Positions 40,825 to 49,030 are shown, numbered from the stretch's first letter. The stretch is 64,000 nucleotides of DNA from an uncultured bacterium (GCA_902801025.1 CADCGZ010000007.1:1-64000), one strand, 5' to 3'. The notes: generated by a model from the sequence alone, not told the origin. Translations and numbers: made by a program.

Positions 40825-42034
40825 TGCCCCCTTTCGCCGCCGGGAGCGACAGAGTGAAAATGCACCCGTGCGGGCTGTTCGCCCGGACGGTGAGATCGCC
40901 GCCCATCGAACGCGCAAACTCGCGGGCGGTGCAAAGCCCGATGCCGAAACCGCCCTTCCCCGACTCGAGGACTGTCTTTGCGCGGTAGTAGCGGTCAAAC
41001 GCCCTCGCCATCTCGCGCGGCGACATGCCCTGACCCTCGTCCACGAATTCGACGCAGACGAAGCAATCTTTACGGAAGAACCTGACGCAAACAGGGCCAT
41101 ACGGAAGCGCATACTTGAGGTCGTTGCCGATCAGGTTCCACAGTATCTGGACGACGAGCGTTTCATCCCCCATTGCCGTAAAATTGGGGACAGGCCCCGC
41201 GAAAGTGCCGTTTTTCAAGGGTTCCGTGGGGTCTGTCCCCATATCGACGGGAATATCCGACCCGTCCGTGACGTCTCGGATGTCCTCACGGAAGAGCGCG
41301 TAGGCCTCTTTGTAGCACTTAACGAGGTCGACTTCGTCTCGTTGCGGCTTAGGGCGCTTCCCGCCAAGCCGAAGGAAGTCCTTGATGTTGGCGACAAGCC
41401 GTATCATCCGTTCATTGAGAACCTTCGCCTCTTCGTCGTTGCGTCCTATGGAGTAACGCATGCCAACAAGTGGCGTCGTAAGGTCATGGGCGGTAGCCGC
41501 GAGAAAATCGTCGCGCGAGCGCACATAATCGACAAAAAACCTCGCTCCGAGGAAGGTAATGCCCACAAGGACAATCAGAAACATAGGGCCAAAAAGATAG
41601 AACATGAACGCATAGTCGCGCTCCTCGATGTCGGTCCAGCGCACATACACCATATCGCCATCCTTCTCGCCAACGCCGCGAGCCCAGACAAGGCGTCCGT
41701 CCTCGAAAGCCCGCCACCCCCACATATCGTTCCACTTGGTGCCGGCGGAATTCCAGTCCTTCCACAACATGTCGGCCGGATAGTCGCCAAACTCCGATAC
41801 GCCGCGAATGATGCCGCGGCCGCGCTCCCAGACAAAGTCAGCCAAAAGCGGATCCTCGCGCATTGCCTTCGCCGCATGTTCAGACTCCGCGCGGACACGC
41901 TCTTTTTCGTCGCGCACGATAACCGGAACGTCATTGAGCAGAAATCTGACGCCAAGCGCCACGACCACGACAGTCGGTAGACTTAGGGCGGCGACGCTCC
42001 GCAACAGTCTCCAGTTCATAAGATGGTAAGTCAT
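40808..42034 (-). CDS. Two-pass sensor histidine kinase with repeat insertion
   Basis: 408 aa. Membrane helices lie at about 10-33 and 145-165, with an outside sensor between them. The H-box is AATAHDLTTPL, with the phosphorylated His. The ATPase shows the N-box (NLIGNDLKYA), G1 (DEGQGMS) and G2 (GGFGIGL). Between the H-box helices and the ATPase a loop (DMGTDPTEPLKNGTFAGPVPNF) is encoded by an inverted pair of GGGGACAG-type repeats. No response regulator gene is adjacent, so it is an orphan kinase in view. MATE follows with an overlap. Confidence 0.9.
   Translation of the reverse strand: MTYHLMNWRLLRSVAALSLPTVVVVALGVRFLLNDVPVIVRDEKERVRAESEHAAKAMREDPLLADFVWERGRGIIRGVSEFGDYPADMLWKDWNSAGTKWNDMWGWRAFEDGRLVWARGVGEKDGDMVYVRWTDIEERDYAFMFYLFGPMFLIVLVGITFLGARFFVDYVRSRDDFLAATAHDLTTPLVGMRYSIGRNDEEAKVLNERMIRLVANIKDFLRLGGKRPKPQRDEVDLVKCYKEAYALFREDIRDVTDGSDIPVDMGTDPTEPLKNGTFAGPVPNFTAMGDETLVVQILWNLIGNDLKYALPYGPVCVRFFRKDCFVCVEFVDEGQGMSPREMARAFDRYYRAKTVLESGKGGFGIGLCTAREFARSMGGDLTVRANSPHGCIFTLSLPAAKGGNEAVS
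41186..41240. repeat. Inverted pair of GGGGACAGRCCCC palindromes in the histidine kinase gene
   Basis: GGGGACAGGCCCC (41186-41198) and GGGGTCTGTCCCC (41228-41240) are inverted copies 29 bp apart, read in frame. The unit is the same as the direct pair in folP. Confidence 0.85.
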
Positions 42035-42040
42035 AGTTAT

Positions 42041-43345
42041 TCAGTTAGATAGGCACCACTTCCAAACCGGCACTGCACGGATGCCGTCTCCGAGATCAGC
42101 CTCCGTATCCCAAGTGACGACGATACAGTCCTCAATTCCAGTTGCCGCCTTGGCCTCTCGGATGGCCGACAACTCGCGGCCAAAAGTCGCATCATCGGAA
42201 ATGTCCCACGCCACCTGTATGAGACTATGCCGTCCAGACAGCTGATCGTATACATGAAAATCAACCTCGCGGTTGTCTGGAAGCGAAAGATAGTGCACCT
42301 TCCGCATCCCTCGCCGCAAGGTCAAATAGACAAGGTTCTCCAGCTTCCATCCCCTCTCGGCGTCAATCTTGGGCGTGACGGCGGAGATGAGGCCAGTGTC
42401 CACGACATAGTACTTGTCAGGATTGACCCGTTTGACCGCCAGCGAATCGGACATCACCGAGACTGGGTACACCAGATAAGCGTCCTTGAAATACGACACA
42501 TAGTCTGCAACATCCTCGCGCCGAGATGAATAGGCAAGATTCCGCAGCACACCTGATATCGCGTGAACCGAAATCCGCCGAGCGTAGTTGTGCACAAGAT
42601 AGTCAAGCGTATACAGGAGCGACTGCACGCTTACCACCTTGTGCCGCTGAAGCACATCCCTGTAGACCACCGCATGCAGATAATCCTGAAGCGTGGCGTT
42701 TCTTGCCGCCTCCGGCATGTCCTGCACCGCAGGGAATCCCCCGACATTGAAATACCTCTCCATGGCATTGCGCAGCATTCCCTTCTGCGCCGAAGTATAG
42801 ACCCCGGCGGACAGCGGTTTCTTCAATACGGAATTGAAGCGCAGGTATTCGCCGAACGACAGCGGAAACACCTCAAGCGGGACAGACCGGCCGCGCATGG
42901 CAGTCGCTATCTCCTCTGAAAGCAGTTTCGACGACGAGCCCGTCAGGCACAACTGCACTTTCGGCGAATCTACGAGTCTGCGCGCATACGCCTCCCAGCC
43001 CTTCACATTCTGCAGTTCATCGAGAAAATACCAGATTTTCTCCTGTGCGAATTCAGGAAAAAGCTCCGCATGCGCCTCGCCGATCAAATGGAGCTGGTCA
43101 ACAGTTATCGCTTTTATGCGTTCATCCTCAAAATTGAGATGCACTATGCGCCCCGGCGGGATTCCGCTTTTGATCAGCTCCCGCATGCGCTCGTATGTCA
43201 CAAAGGTCTTGCCCGTGCGACGCATCCCCTTTATTACCGTTGCAAGGGTAGTCTTTTCATAATACTCGACATCGCGATGAATGACCACTTCCGGCAGTCC
43301 ATCCTCATAAAATTCTGCCAATACGGTCTTTATGGCATTTTTCAT
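42041..43345 (-). CDS. AAA_14 ATPase with DUF4143 domain
   Basis: 434 aa. Walker A GMRRTGKT (40-47) and Walker B IWYFLDELQN (about 105), then LTGSSSKLLSEEIA sensor 1. The C-terminal DUF4143 domain (about 210-400) includes a nuclease-like strand (NREVDFHV). The family is widespread in bacteria and archaea; its role is unclear, with links to mobile DNA and defence suspected. The start is the ATG 7 nt after a TTGACG-17-TACAAT promoter, so it may be leaderless. It appears in a lower-GC block. Confidence 0.9.
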   Translation of the reverse strand: MKNAIKTVLAEFYEDGLPEVVIHRDVEYYEKTTLATVIKGMRRTGKTFVTYERMRELIKSGIPPGRIVHLNFEDERIKAITVDQLHLIGEAHAELFPEFAQEKIWYFLDELQNVKGWEAYARRLVDSPKVQLCLTGSSSKLLSEEIATAMRGRSVPLEVFPLSFGEYLRFNSVLKKPLSAGVYTSAQKGMLRNAMERYFNVGGFPAVQDMPEAARNATLQDYLHAVVYRDVLQRHKVVSVQSLLYTLDYLVHNYARRISVHAISGVLRNLAYSSRREDVADYVSYFKDAYLVYPVSVMSDSLAVKRVNPDKYYVVDTGLISAVTPKIDAERGWKLENLVYLTLRRGMRKVHYLSLPDNREVDFHVYDQLSGRHSLIQVAWDISDDATFGRELSAIREAKAATGIEDCIVVTWDTEADLGDGIRAVPVWKWCLSN

Positions 43346-43352
43346 GTCGCGT

Positions 43353-43381
43353 ATTGTACTAAAACCGCGCCAACGCGTCAA
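43353..43381 (-). promoter_or_regulatory. Promoter of the AAA_14 ATPase gene
   Basis: TTGACG (43376-43381), a 17-nt spacer and TACAAT (43353-43358), ending 7 nt before the ATG. Confidence 0.7.
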
Positions 43382-43384
43382 GTG

Positions 43385-43407
43385 TTTGGCTCAAAAATCG
43401 AGCCAAA
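43385..43407. promoter_or_regulatory. Perfect 8-bp palindrome beside the ATPase -35
   Basis: TTTGGCTC and GAGCCAAA flank a 7-nt AT-rich spacer (AAAAATC). It begins 4 bp from the -35 of the ATPase promoter and 42 bp after the stop of the repeat-protein gene. It may be an operator or a terminator of the upstream gene; no T-run follows on the minus strand. Confidence 0.5.
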
Positions 43408-43448
43408 GGCCATGATGGTTTAGTTCAACACGCTTGGAGCATTTAGGC

Positions 43449-44022
43449 TCACTTTACCGTTTTTGTCCAGATGACACGGCCTTGTGCATCTCGATAGGTG
43501 GTCTTCCCGCTGCGATCGGTCGTTTGCGAGCCTTGGACGCGCCCCATCCCATCACGATATGTCGTCTTTCCGCTGGAGTCCGTCGTGACCGTCCCCTGGA
43601 CGCGTCCTGACGCGTCGCGGTAGGAGCGCGTCGCGATACGTCGTCTTCCCGCTGCGGTCGGTCGTCTGCGAGCCCTGAATCCTGCCCTGTCCGTCGCGAT
43701 ATGTCGTCTTTCCGCTAGAATCAGTAGTGACGGTCCCCTGCACGCGCCCGGAGGCATCGCGGTAAGTGGTCTTACCTCGGCTGTCGGTCGTCTGCGAACC
43801 TTGCACGCGTCCGAGCGCATCTCGATATGTGGTCTTCCCGCTGCGATCGGTCGTCTGCGAGCCTTGGATCCTGCCCTGTCCGTCACGATACGTCGTCTTT
43901 CCGTTCCGATCGACGACAGTTGTCGAGATCACCCGTCCCGAACCATCGCGGTAGGTGGTCGTCGACTCGGCATGCCCGATGGCTGCCGCAGTAAGGCAAA
44001 TTGCAAGAGTTATGTTTTTCAT
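43449..44022 (-). pseudogene. Secreted YRD-repeat protein, interrupted by a frameshift
   Basis: A signal peptide (MKNITLAICLTAAAIGHA) is followed by about seven copies of a 21-residue unit of the form GKTTYRDxxGRxQGxxTTDxx. The frame from 44022 runs through four full copies and breaks near 43611-43638; the other frame continues with further copies and ends at 43449. At the break, a 12-bp sequence (CGCGTCGCGRTA) occurs twice at 16-bp spacing, as expected for slippage within the repeat. Without it the protein would be about 190 aa. AAGGAGG precedes the ATG. It may be a true pseudogene, a phase-variable gene or an assembly error. The unit resembles YD/RHS repeats only loosely. Confidence 0.75.
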
Positions 44023-44290
44023 AGCGCACCCTCCTTAATGTCCTGTATGTGCTGTAAGGGAGCACTCCTGCGCAAATCTGACAGGTTAATATAAAAATTA
44101 TCCACTTGCCTTTGTCACGAAAACAAGAACCGCTCAAAATTCTTATTGTTATGGGCACAGCCACATTTAAGCACTCTTTTACTTTGCAGTCTCGACATCG
44201 ACATACTTTACGCGCGACGGCGATACTAGTTTGAACTTCTTCGATTCATCGCGACTCCGCGATGGGGACGGGCCCTAGCAATATGAATAA
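44023..44290. other. Intergenic region with a short hairpin and a possible gene remnant
   Basis: 268 bp. A small hairpin (GTGCT/AGCAC, 44049-44065) and an AT-rich stretch precede the repeat-protein gene. At about 44181-44274, one minus-strand frame reads PSPSRSRDESKKFKLV and then VKYVDVETAK before a stop, without any start codon, as if it were the 3' end of a lost gene. A decayed GGGGACGGGCCC copy of the palindromic repeat lies at 44264-44275. Confidence 0.35.
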
Positions 44291-45235
44291 TCAAAAAGGA
44301 ACGGCTGGCGTTCCCACCGGCGCAATGGGTGTAACCGACGGCGAAGGAGGTTGGATATCATTAGCAATGATCGGGAATCTTACGGTATATGCGTCGTATT
44401 CTGCACCTTCTTCGGCATTCTCGTCAGGCTTTATCTCGCCGCTTAGCAACTTGCATGTTACAGAATCCTCAGCAAGCGTCTGAACGCCTACAACCGCGAC
44501 CTGACTTTCCTTCGCCGTCACCTTGCCGGTACGCTTATTGCGCACTTTCTTCCCCTTCTTGTAGACAACAAGTTGCTGACCTGGCTTAACGCGATTTGAC
44601 GGCACATCAATCGTGACCTCTCCATTCTCAACGTCCAAAACACTGAACGGCGTGAGAGAAACCAGCGTGTCGACGATATCATCCACTACCATCTTACATG
44701 CCGTCTGCAAAACCTGCTCATTCATGTTGCTCAACTTAGCCGTCGCATTCCCAGTTGCACTCCGAGAGATGTTCTTGGACTTTATGGTTTCGCGCGAACG
44801 CATGTCAACAACGCGGAGAATCAACTCGATTTTCGCCTGCCTTGTGGACGTCGTTTTCCCATACAGATCCTGCGACTGTGTTGACGCGTATCCATACTGC
44901 ATGACCGTCATCGCGACCTTCAGTGCCGGAGTCTTCATCGCGCTTTCCGAGCCACCATCCGTGGATAGGCTTTTGAACAACTGGTCGTCAACAAGTCCAG
45001 CCCCGATGTCCTTTGGAGTCAGCACCCTGTAGATGCCGGACTCTGTAAGCGCGTTGTTGAGCCGGTCGACAAGACCACCGAAGTTGGGATTTGCAACGTC
45101 GGTCTTGTTCTCAATTGATTTTTCATCTACAAATACTAGAGGCCTCATGTCCGGACCATCCTCATCCGCCTCCTCGGCAATAACTGGGGAGGCGACTGCA
45201 ATTCCAATGACCACGCTCGCTATGATTTTATTCAT
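44291..45235 (-). CDS. CsgG-like secreted protein
   Basis: 314 aa with a signal peptide (1-20). The core (about 25-215: NFGGLVDRLNNALTESGIYRVLTPKDIG, VDDIVDTLVSLTPF) resembles the CsgG/LpoB/GNA1162-type fold, which includes the curli pore CsgG. A second beta-rich domain (220-290) has a Lys-rich loop (VYKKGKKVRNKRTGK). The last 20 residues are Pro-rich. AGAGGA precedes the ATG. It is the last gene of a three-gene operon of exported proteins. Confidence 0.65.
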   Translation of the reverse strand: MNKIIASVVIGIAVASPVIAEEADEDGPDMRPLVFVDEKSIENKTDVANPNFGGLVDRLNNALTESGIYRVLTPKDIGAGLVDDQLFKSLSTDGGSESAMKTPALKVAMTVMQYGYASTQSQDLYGKTTSTRQAKIELILRVVDMRSRETIKSKNISRSATGNATAKLSNMNEQVLQTACKMVVDDIVDTLVSLTPFSVLDVENGEVTIDVPSNRVKPGQQLVVYKKGKKVRNKRTGKVTAKESQVAVVGVQTLAEDSVTCKLLSGEIKPDENAEEGAEYDAYTVRFPIIANDIQPPSPSVTPIAPVGTPAVPF

Positions 45236-45253
45236 TTAAATGGTTCCTCTTGT

Positions 45254-46267
45254 CTATCTGTTCAAAATCTCGGAGAGATTCCCCATGAATCCGTTGGCAG
45301 GCTGCTCAAGCAACCCAACCGATGTCCACTGAAACACAGAACGCGGTTTGTCGGCGTCATAGCCATCGACATGCACCCAGGCGCCATCGCTCGTGACTGG
45401 AGCGTTGCCTAGACCAATTGTCCCTGTGCCGACGCGCTGGCGGACGGATTCCTGCCGTCCGTCAAGGCCGTCCCTGAGGCGATAGCGGTAGAACTCTACA
45501 TGCATCCCAGATCGGACGCCGTAGTCAGAACCGACGCTGATATGCGCATACTCGCCATTTTGACAGGTTTCGGTAACATATATCGGCGGAGCAAACTTAA
45601 ACGCATACCTGCTCATAGCCTTGGCGACAGCAGTGCAAGCTGCCTCCTCCAGCATCGTGGCGTTCGGCCTCATGCTGCCGTCGTCGCTTTGCGTCACCGT
45701 CCCCTGCCCCGCAAATTCAAACACCGAGTGGCCGGCTGGCGAAATCATCCTGACTTCAACGGATACGTTGGCAGTCCATTCGGCAGGGTGCTGCCCATTG
45801 ACCGTAACGAATTGATTTACCTTTAGCTGCAAATCGAGGTTTGATATGTTGTAGGTGATGCGATAGATTTCCGGCTGGGAACCATCGGCGGCAACCGACA
45901 CTATCGGAGCCTCTCCTTCGCCAGTTATCTGAAGGTCACGAAGGCCAGACACTATCTCGCGGAGCTTCGCCTTTGCACTTTGCGCCATCATGCGTCGAAC
46001 CTCTACATTCCGGCATAGCGCATTTGCCTGCGGATCGTTGGAGCGCGGCACATAAGACGGGCTCAGGAACAGGACCATGCCATCGGCTTCCTGAATTACG
46101 ACCGGTCTTCGGAATTGCTGCCGCTGACGATAGTCGGCGGCAGCCTTGGCGACAAACGGCTTGTTTCCCTCGTCGATTGCATCATCTCCGGGAGCGACCG
46201 CGCCAGTGTATGACACACACCCAGACAGGAGCGCCGCCGCAACGCAGAAAATCCGACTATTTTTCAT
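45254..46267 (-). CDS. Outer-membrane-type lipoprotein of unknown function, 337 aa
   Basis: The N-terminus (FCVAAALLSGC) has a lipobox with Cys at residue 15. A mixed alpha/beta domain follows, with VVIQEADGMVLFLSP and a C-terminal beta-rich part with SVGSDYGVRSGMHVEFYRYR. No family was recognised. It lies between two CsgG-like genes and overlaps the end of the first by a start-codon offset only, so it is co-transcribed and may form a complex with them. Confidence 0.65.
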   Translation of the reverse strand: MKNSRIFCVAAALLSGCVSYTGAVAPGDDAIDEGNKPFVAKAAADYRQRQQFRRPVVIQEADGMVLFLSPSYVPRSNDPQANALCRNVEVRRMMAQSAKAKLREIVSGLRDLQITGEGEAPIVSVAADGSQPEIYRITYNISNLDLQLKVNQFVTVNGQHPAEWTANVSVEVRMISPAGHSVFEFAGQGTVTQSDDGSMRPNATMLEEAACTAVAKAMSRYAFKFAPPIYVTETCQNGEYAHISVGSDYGVRSGMHVEFYRYRLRDGLDGRQESVRQRVGTGTIGLGNAPVTSDGAWVHVDGYDADKPRSVFQWTSVGLLEQPANGFMGNLSEILNR

Positions 46268-46283
46268 GTTGGAGTCTCCGCTC

Positions 46284-47603
46284 TCACTTCGCGCCTTCTT
46301 CAACAGGCACTTCTACTGGTGCCTTTGTCATTTTAAAGTCGTATTTCTTCATCGTGGAAGTGACATTCAACGAACCCTTCATATCCTTGAAACCATCACA
46401 CATCGCCTCGAAAACATACGCGCCCTTGCGGATTTCTGCGGGACCGGCGGACGTTATCTCCACAGGATCCCCTTCCCATCCTTTCGGCGTCAACGTAACA
46501 GACGGGAATGCATCGCCTCCGGCCTTGAAAGTGAACTCTACCTCCTGCATGGCTTTTTCGAATGACTCGGTGAATGTCTTGCTTGCGCCAATCACCACCT
46601 TCTTGGAGTCCTTGCCACCCGCGAAGAGATACTCGCCTTCGACCTTGAAGGTGTACGACCCCTTGCGGATATCGACCGTTTCGCCGTCAGACGGCGTCGC
46701 CACTGGCTCATTCTTTCCATCCAGCACCGATATCGTAATCGCAGAGGGCTCAAACCCCTCAATCTTCCCGATAGGTTTGAACTTGAACGTGCAGGACGCG
46801 ACAAAATGCTCGTAGATCAACTTGGCCATCTGCTCCACTGCGTCGTCTACAAGTTCATCGTAGACGGTTCCCGAGTCAAATGTGCCACCAACATCGGTTA
46901 TGGTACGCTTGCGCTTCGCCATAACTTCGTTGGAAAACTCCTGCGTGCCGTCTAGCATGTTCTGCACCTTTAGCACAAACTTCCGCGAATATGTCGTGTC
47001 GCGGAACGAAACCCCGCCGACGGTGCCTTCATGCTCCTGATGGTGAAGGTCCTCGACATCGACTATTATATTGTAGGACGATGCCATGCGCGCGAGCGCG
47101 AAAAGCTGCTCCTGCTTCTCCTGCGATTCAGAGTTCGCTTCGTTGAGCATTTCCGCCATGTCGTTGCGCTCAAGAATCTTGAACACTCCGTACTGGGAAA
47201 GCTTTGCATTGAGCTTCTTCATGCCGTAGAACAGTGGACGGTTCTCCGCAGTCTTGAACATCGTGTCTCGGAGCTTCTCGATCTGCTCTTCCTGCTTCCT
47301 ATACGCCTCCTCGTCTTTCTGCATCTGAGCCTTGCGCGCCTGCATCCTTTCCCAGAAATTAGCAAGCTTAAGCGCAGTGGCGTCCTGCGAGTCAAGGCAG
47401 GCCATCTCCTGAGGTGTAAGCTTCATGGGCTCTGAATTTACCGACTTACGCTGAACTGGCTTCAGGAACTTGTTGAGCTCTGCGTCCAGTGGACGGAAGT
47501 GAAGCACACTGAGACCAATCTGTTCTGCAGCGTCCGCACAGACAACGCACACACAGGCAATCGCCGTTGCAAGGACTGCCTCAAATCTTGATTTTGCCTT
47601 CAT
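46284..47603 (-). CDS. CsgG-like secreted protein with coiled coil and PEGA-like domains
   Basis: 439 aa with a signal peptide (1-25). A coiled coil (about 75-115) is followed by a CsgG-like core (GMKKLNAKLSQYGVFKILERNDMAEML, SYNIIVDVEDL, VDDAVEQMAKLIYEHF). The C-terminal half has two PEGA-like beta domains (DIRKGSYTFKVEGEYLF and EIRKGAYVFEAMCDGF). AAGGA lies upstream of the ATG. It is the first gene of the three-gene exported operon, whose transcript has an unusually long leader. Confidence 0.7.
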   Translation of the reverse strand: MKAKSRFEAVLATAIACVCVVCADAAEQIGLSVLHFRPLDAELNKFLKPVQRKSVNSEPMKLTPQEMACLDSQDATALKLANFWERMQARKAQMQKDEEAYRKQEEQIEKLRDTMFKTAENRPLFYGMKKLNAKLSQYGVFKILERNDMAEMLNEANSESQEKQEQLFALARMASSYNIIVDVEDLHHQEHEGTVGGVSFRDTTYSRKFVLKVQNMLDGTQEFSNEVMAKRKRTITDVGGTFDSGTVYDELVDDAVEQMAKLIYEHFVASCTFKFKPIGKIEGFEPSAITISVLDGKNEPVATPSDGETVDIRKGSYTFKVEGEYLFAGGKDSKKVVIGASKTFTESFEKAMQEVEFTFKAGGDAFPSVTLTPKGWEGDPVEITSAGPAEIRKGAYVFEAMCDGFKDMKGSLNVTSTMKKYDFKMTKAPVEVPVEEGAK

Positions 47604-47633
47604 AATTACTATTCCTTCTTTGAGCCCACGTAG

Positions 47634-47792
47634 TTATACGTTAGTTGCACCTCGGGGTCGCAGGGCTGGCGGCTCCTTGATGCCGGAAGCCGCCATCTCA
47701 ATAGAACAAGAGCGGCGCACTCCCGAAATTCTGTCTTTCAGAGGCACCGCTAAGAGCCCATGCAGAAACATGAATAGGAAAGTGCGCCGCAT
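47634..47792 (-). CDS. Possible 52-codon leader ORF
   Basis: Starts at an ATG next to the long hairpin, with a short hydrophobic N-terminus (MRRTFLFMFLHGLLAVPL), and ends 30 nt before the CsgG-like gene. It covers both hairpins. It may be a leader peptide or chance. Confidence 0.25.
   Translation of the reverse strand: MRRTFLFMFLHGLLAVPLKDRISGVRRSCSIEMAASGIKEPPALRPRGATNV
47668..47694. repeat. Inverted repeat in the CsgG-like operon leader
   Basis: GGCGGCT and AGCCGCC, 7-bp stem, 13-nt loop. Confidence 0.6.
47712..47790. repeat. Long imperfect inverted repeat in the CsgG-like operon leader
   Basis: Ends are GCGGCGCACT (47712-47721) and AGTGCGCCGC (47781-47790), a perfect 10-bp stem, with further partial pairing inside. 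Size and position in a long leader are like the hairpin at 6942-7010, and both have GTGCGYCG-type ends. Confidence 0.7.
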
Positions 47793-48006
47793 GGATAATC
47801 CACGCGCACGCACAGTCGTAGTTCGCTTCTGCATTAGAAAATTAGCGGTTTTCTGAAAAGCTACTATACGCTGTCGCGTACGATGACGGATGTTGCCACC
47901 CGCCCTTGGCGAACTCCACTTTCGCGTGCCGCCAGTCCCAGGCCATCCTGCGCCCGGGAGTATGGAAAAGATCAAGTTGTCACGCGGTCACCCGCAAGAC
48001 AGAAGT

Positions 48007-48015
48007 ATTATACCA
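48007..48015 (-). promoter_or_regulatory. Extended -10 overlapping the stop of the ELM1-like gene
   Basis: TGGTATAAT on the minus strand; its TAA is the stop codon of the upstream gene. It would start a leader of nearly 400 nt for the CsgG-like operon. Confidence 0.5.
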
Positions 48016-49030
48016 CACCGCGCTTCAAAATGGCAAGCATGGGATTTTGGGAAAAAGGGGCCATCAGCGCCCTTGCGCGGGTGAACTCGGCGGAGAGGTC
48101 GACTTTGCGGCAGCCGTCGACGTATCCGGCGGCGCGGAGGTTCTCGACAAATCTGCGGAACTTGTGGGGACCGGGCTTCAGGTTGTCGAGAGCAATGACC
48201 TCGGCAGAGCCAAAGGTACACGCTTCAGAAAGCATCCCAGTAGATTCTGCAGTAACATAAAGCCGCTTCGCTAGTTGCACAAAAGCTGGGATTGGATTGA
48301 AATGGTCCTTCGAATAGATGAGCTTGTAGCTCCACGGATAGGAGTCGACGAGCGCCTCGACATCGGCTGGGGTGCGGCGAGAGGTCGTCACGCAAAGCTG
48401 CGCGCCCTTGTTTGCCGCGAATATCTCGTCAAGCCGCGACTTCATCCACTCTACTGTCATGGAAGAACACTTATTAGGTCCGCCGACAATTACGCCAACG
48501 AGGTTGTCGGTCGCACCCTGATAGCGCTCCTTGAACGAGACAACGCCCTTCTCGTAAAAATCTGCGTCGTTGGCTACGAGGTTCGCCGGAATCTCGACGA
48601 CGTTGGGAAGCTTCGCCGGGTTGTCGAACGTCGGCGCGAGAATGCAGTCGAAGGAGGAAAGATCGTAGCCACGCGGATAAAGGACGACGCCGCACTTCGC
48701 GCCGGGGATCTCCCGCGCAAGCGCCTTCGCGGCGTAGAAAGTGCCGGAGCCCGTTCCTATAACGACCGTACCTGGTTGGGAAGACTCTCGCGCCCCTTTT
48801 TCTCTGCGTCTCTGCGTCTCTGCGTTAAAAACTTCCAGCCCCTGCAAAAGCCCCACAGTCCTTATGCCAAGCCGATCAAAGAGATAGCTAAGCATCTTGT
48901 GGAACGGCGACTTGAATTTCACCGGCACAAGTTGGAAGTCGAGTCCCAGTGCGCGCGCAAACGCCTTTGACTGGTTTTCGTGCCCAGCCTTTCCGTCGGT
49001 AAGTACAATGGCTTTGCCGTCATTCGTCAT
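48008..49030 (-). CDS. ELM1-like (DUF1022) family protein with repeat insertion
   Basis: 340 aa. VLTDGKAGHENQSKAFARALG, GTGSGTFYAAKALARE, VIVGGPNKC, VTTSRRTPADV and VTAESTGMLSEA are marks of the mitochondrial-fission ELM1-like family, which has a GT-B glycosyltransferase-like fold and is often found near lipid A genes; the reaction is not established. Between LLQGLEV and VVIGTGSG about 15 residues (FNAETQRRREKGARE) come from a TCTCTGCG-type tandem repeat (48801-48830) in frame. The start overlaps the DHH gene (ATGA). Confidence 0.8.
   Translation of the reverse strand: MTNDGKAIVLTDGKAGHENQSKAFARALGLDFQLVPVKFKSPFHKMLSYLFDRLGIRTVGLLQGLEVFNAETQRRREKGARESSQPGTVVIGTGSGTFYAAKALAREIPGAKCGVVLYPRGYDLSSFDCILAPTFDNPAKLPNVVEIPANLVANDADFYEKGVVSFKERYQGATDNLVGVIVGGPNKCSSMTVEWMKSRLDEIFAANKGAQLCVTTSRRTPADVEALVDSYPWSYKLIYSKDHFNPIPAFVQLAKRLYVTAESTGMLSEACTFGSAEVIALDNLKPGPHKFRRFVENLRAAGYVDGCRKVDLSAEFTRARALMAPFSQNPMLAILKRGVV
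48801..48830. repeat. TCTCTGCG tandem repeat inside the ELM1-like gene
   Basis: Three copies of TCTCTGCG or GTCTCTGCG followed by TTAAAA. Its reverse complement matches the intergenic repeat at 36542-36577. Confidence 0.85.

Larger units (their letters stand above)
47604..48007. other. 404-bp leader region of the CsgG-like operon
   Basis: Contains, from the gene outward, a 52-codon frame (47634-47792), a GGCGGCT/AGCCGCC hairpin (47668-47694), a long imperfect hairpin (47712-47790) and a TGGTATAAT promoter overlapping the stop of the ELM1-like gene (48007-48015). No further gene is seen. Confidence 0.5.

Noticed and set aside
41113-41240. The repeat pair in the histidine kinase gene as a transcription terminator
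   Set aside because: It is inside an intact frame, with no T-run, and the downstream ATPase motifs are in the same frame.
43552-44022. The 63-bp repeat as a CRISPR array
   Set aside because: Repeats are directly adjacent and coding, with a signal peptide and ribosome site in front.
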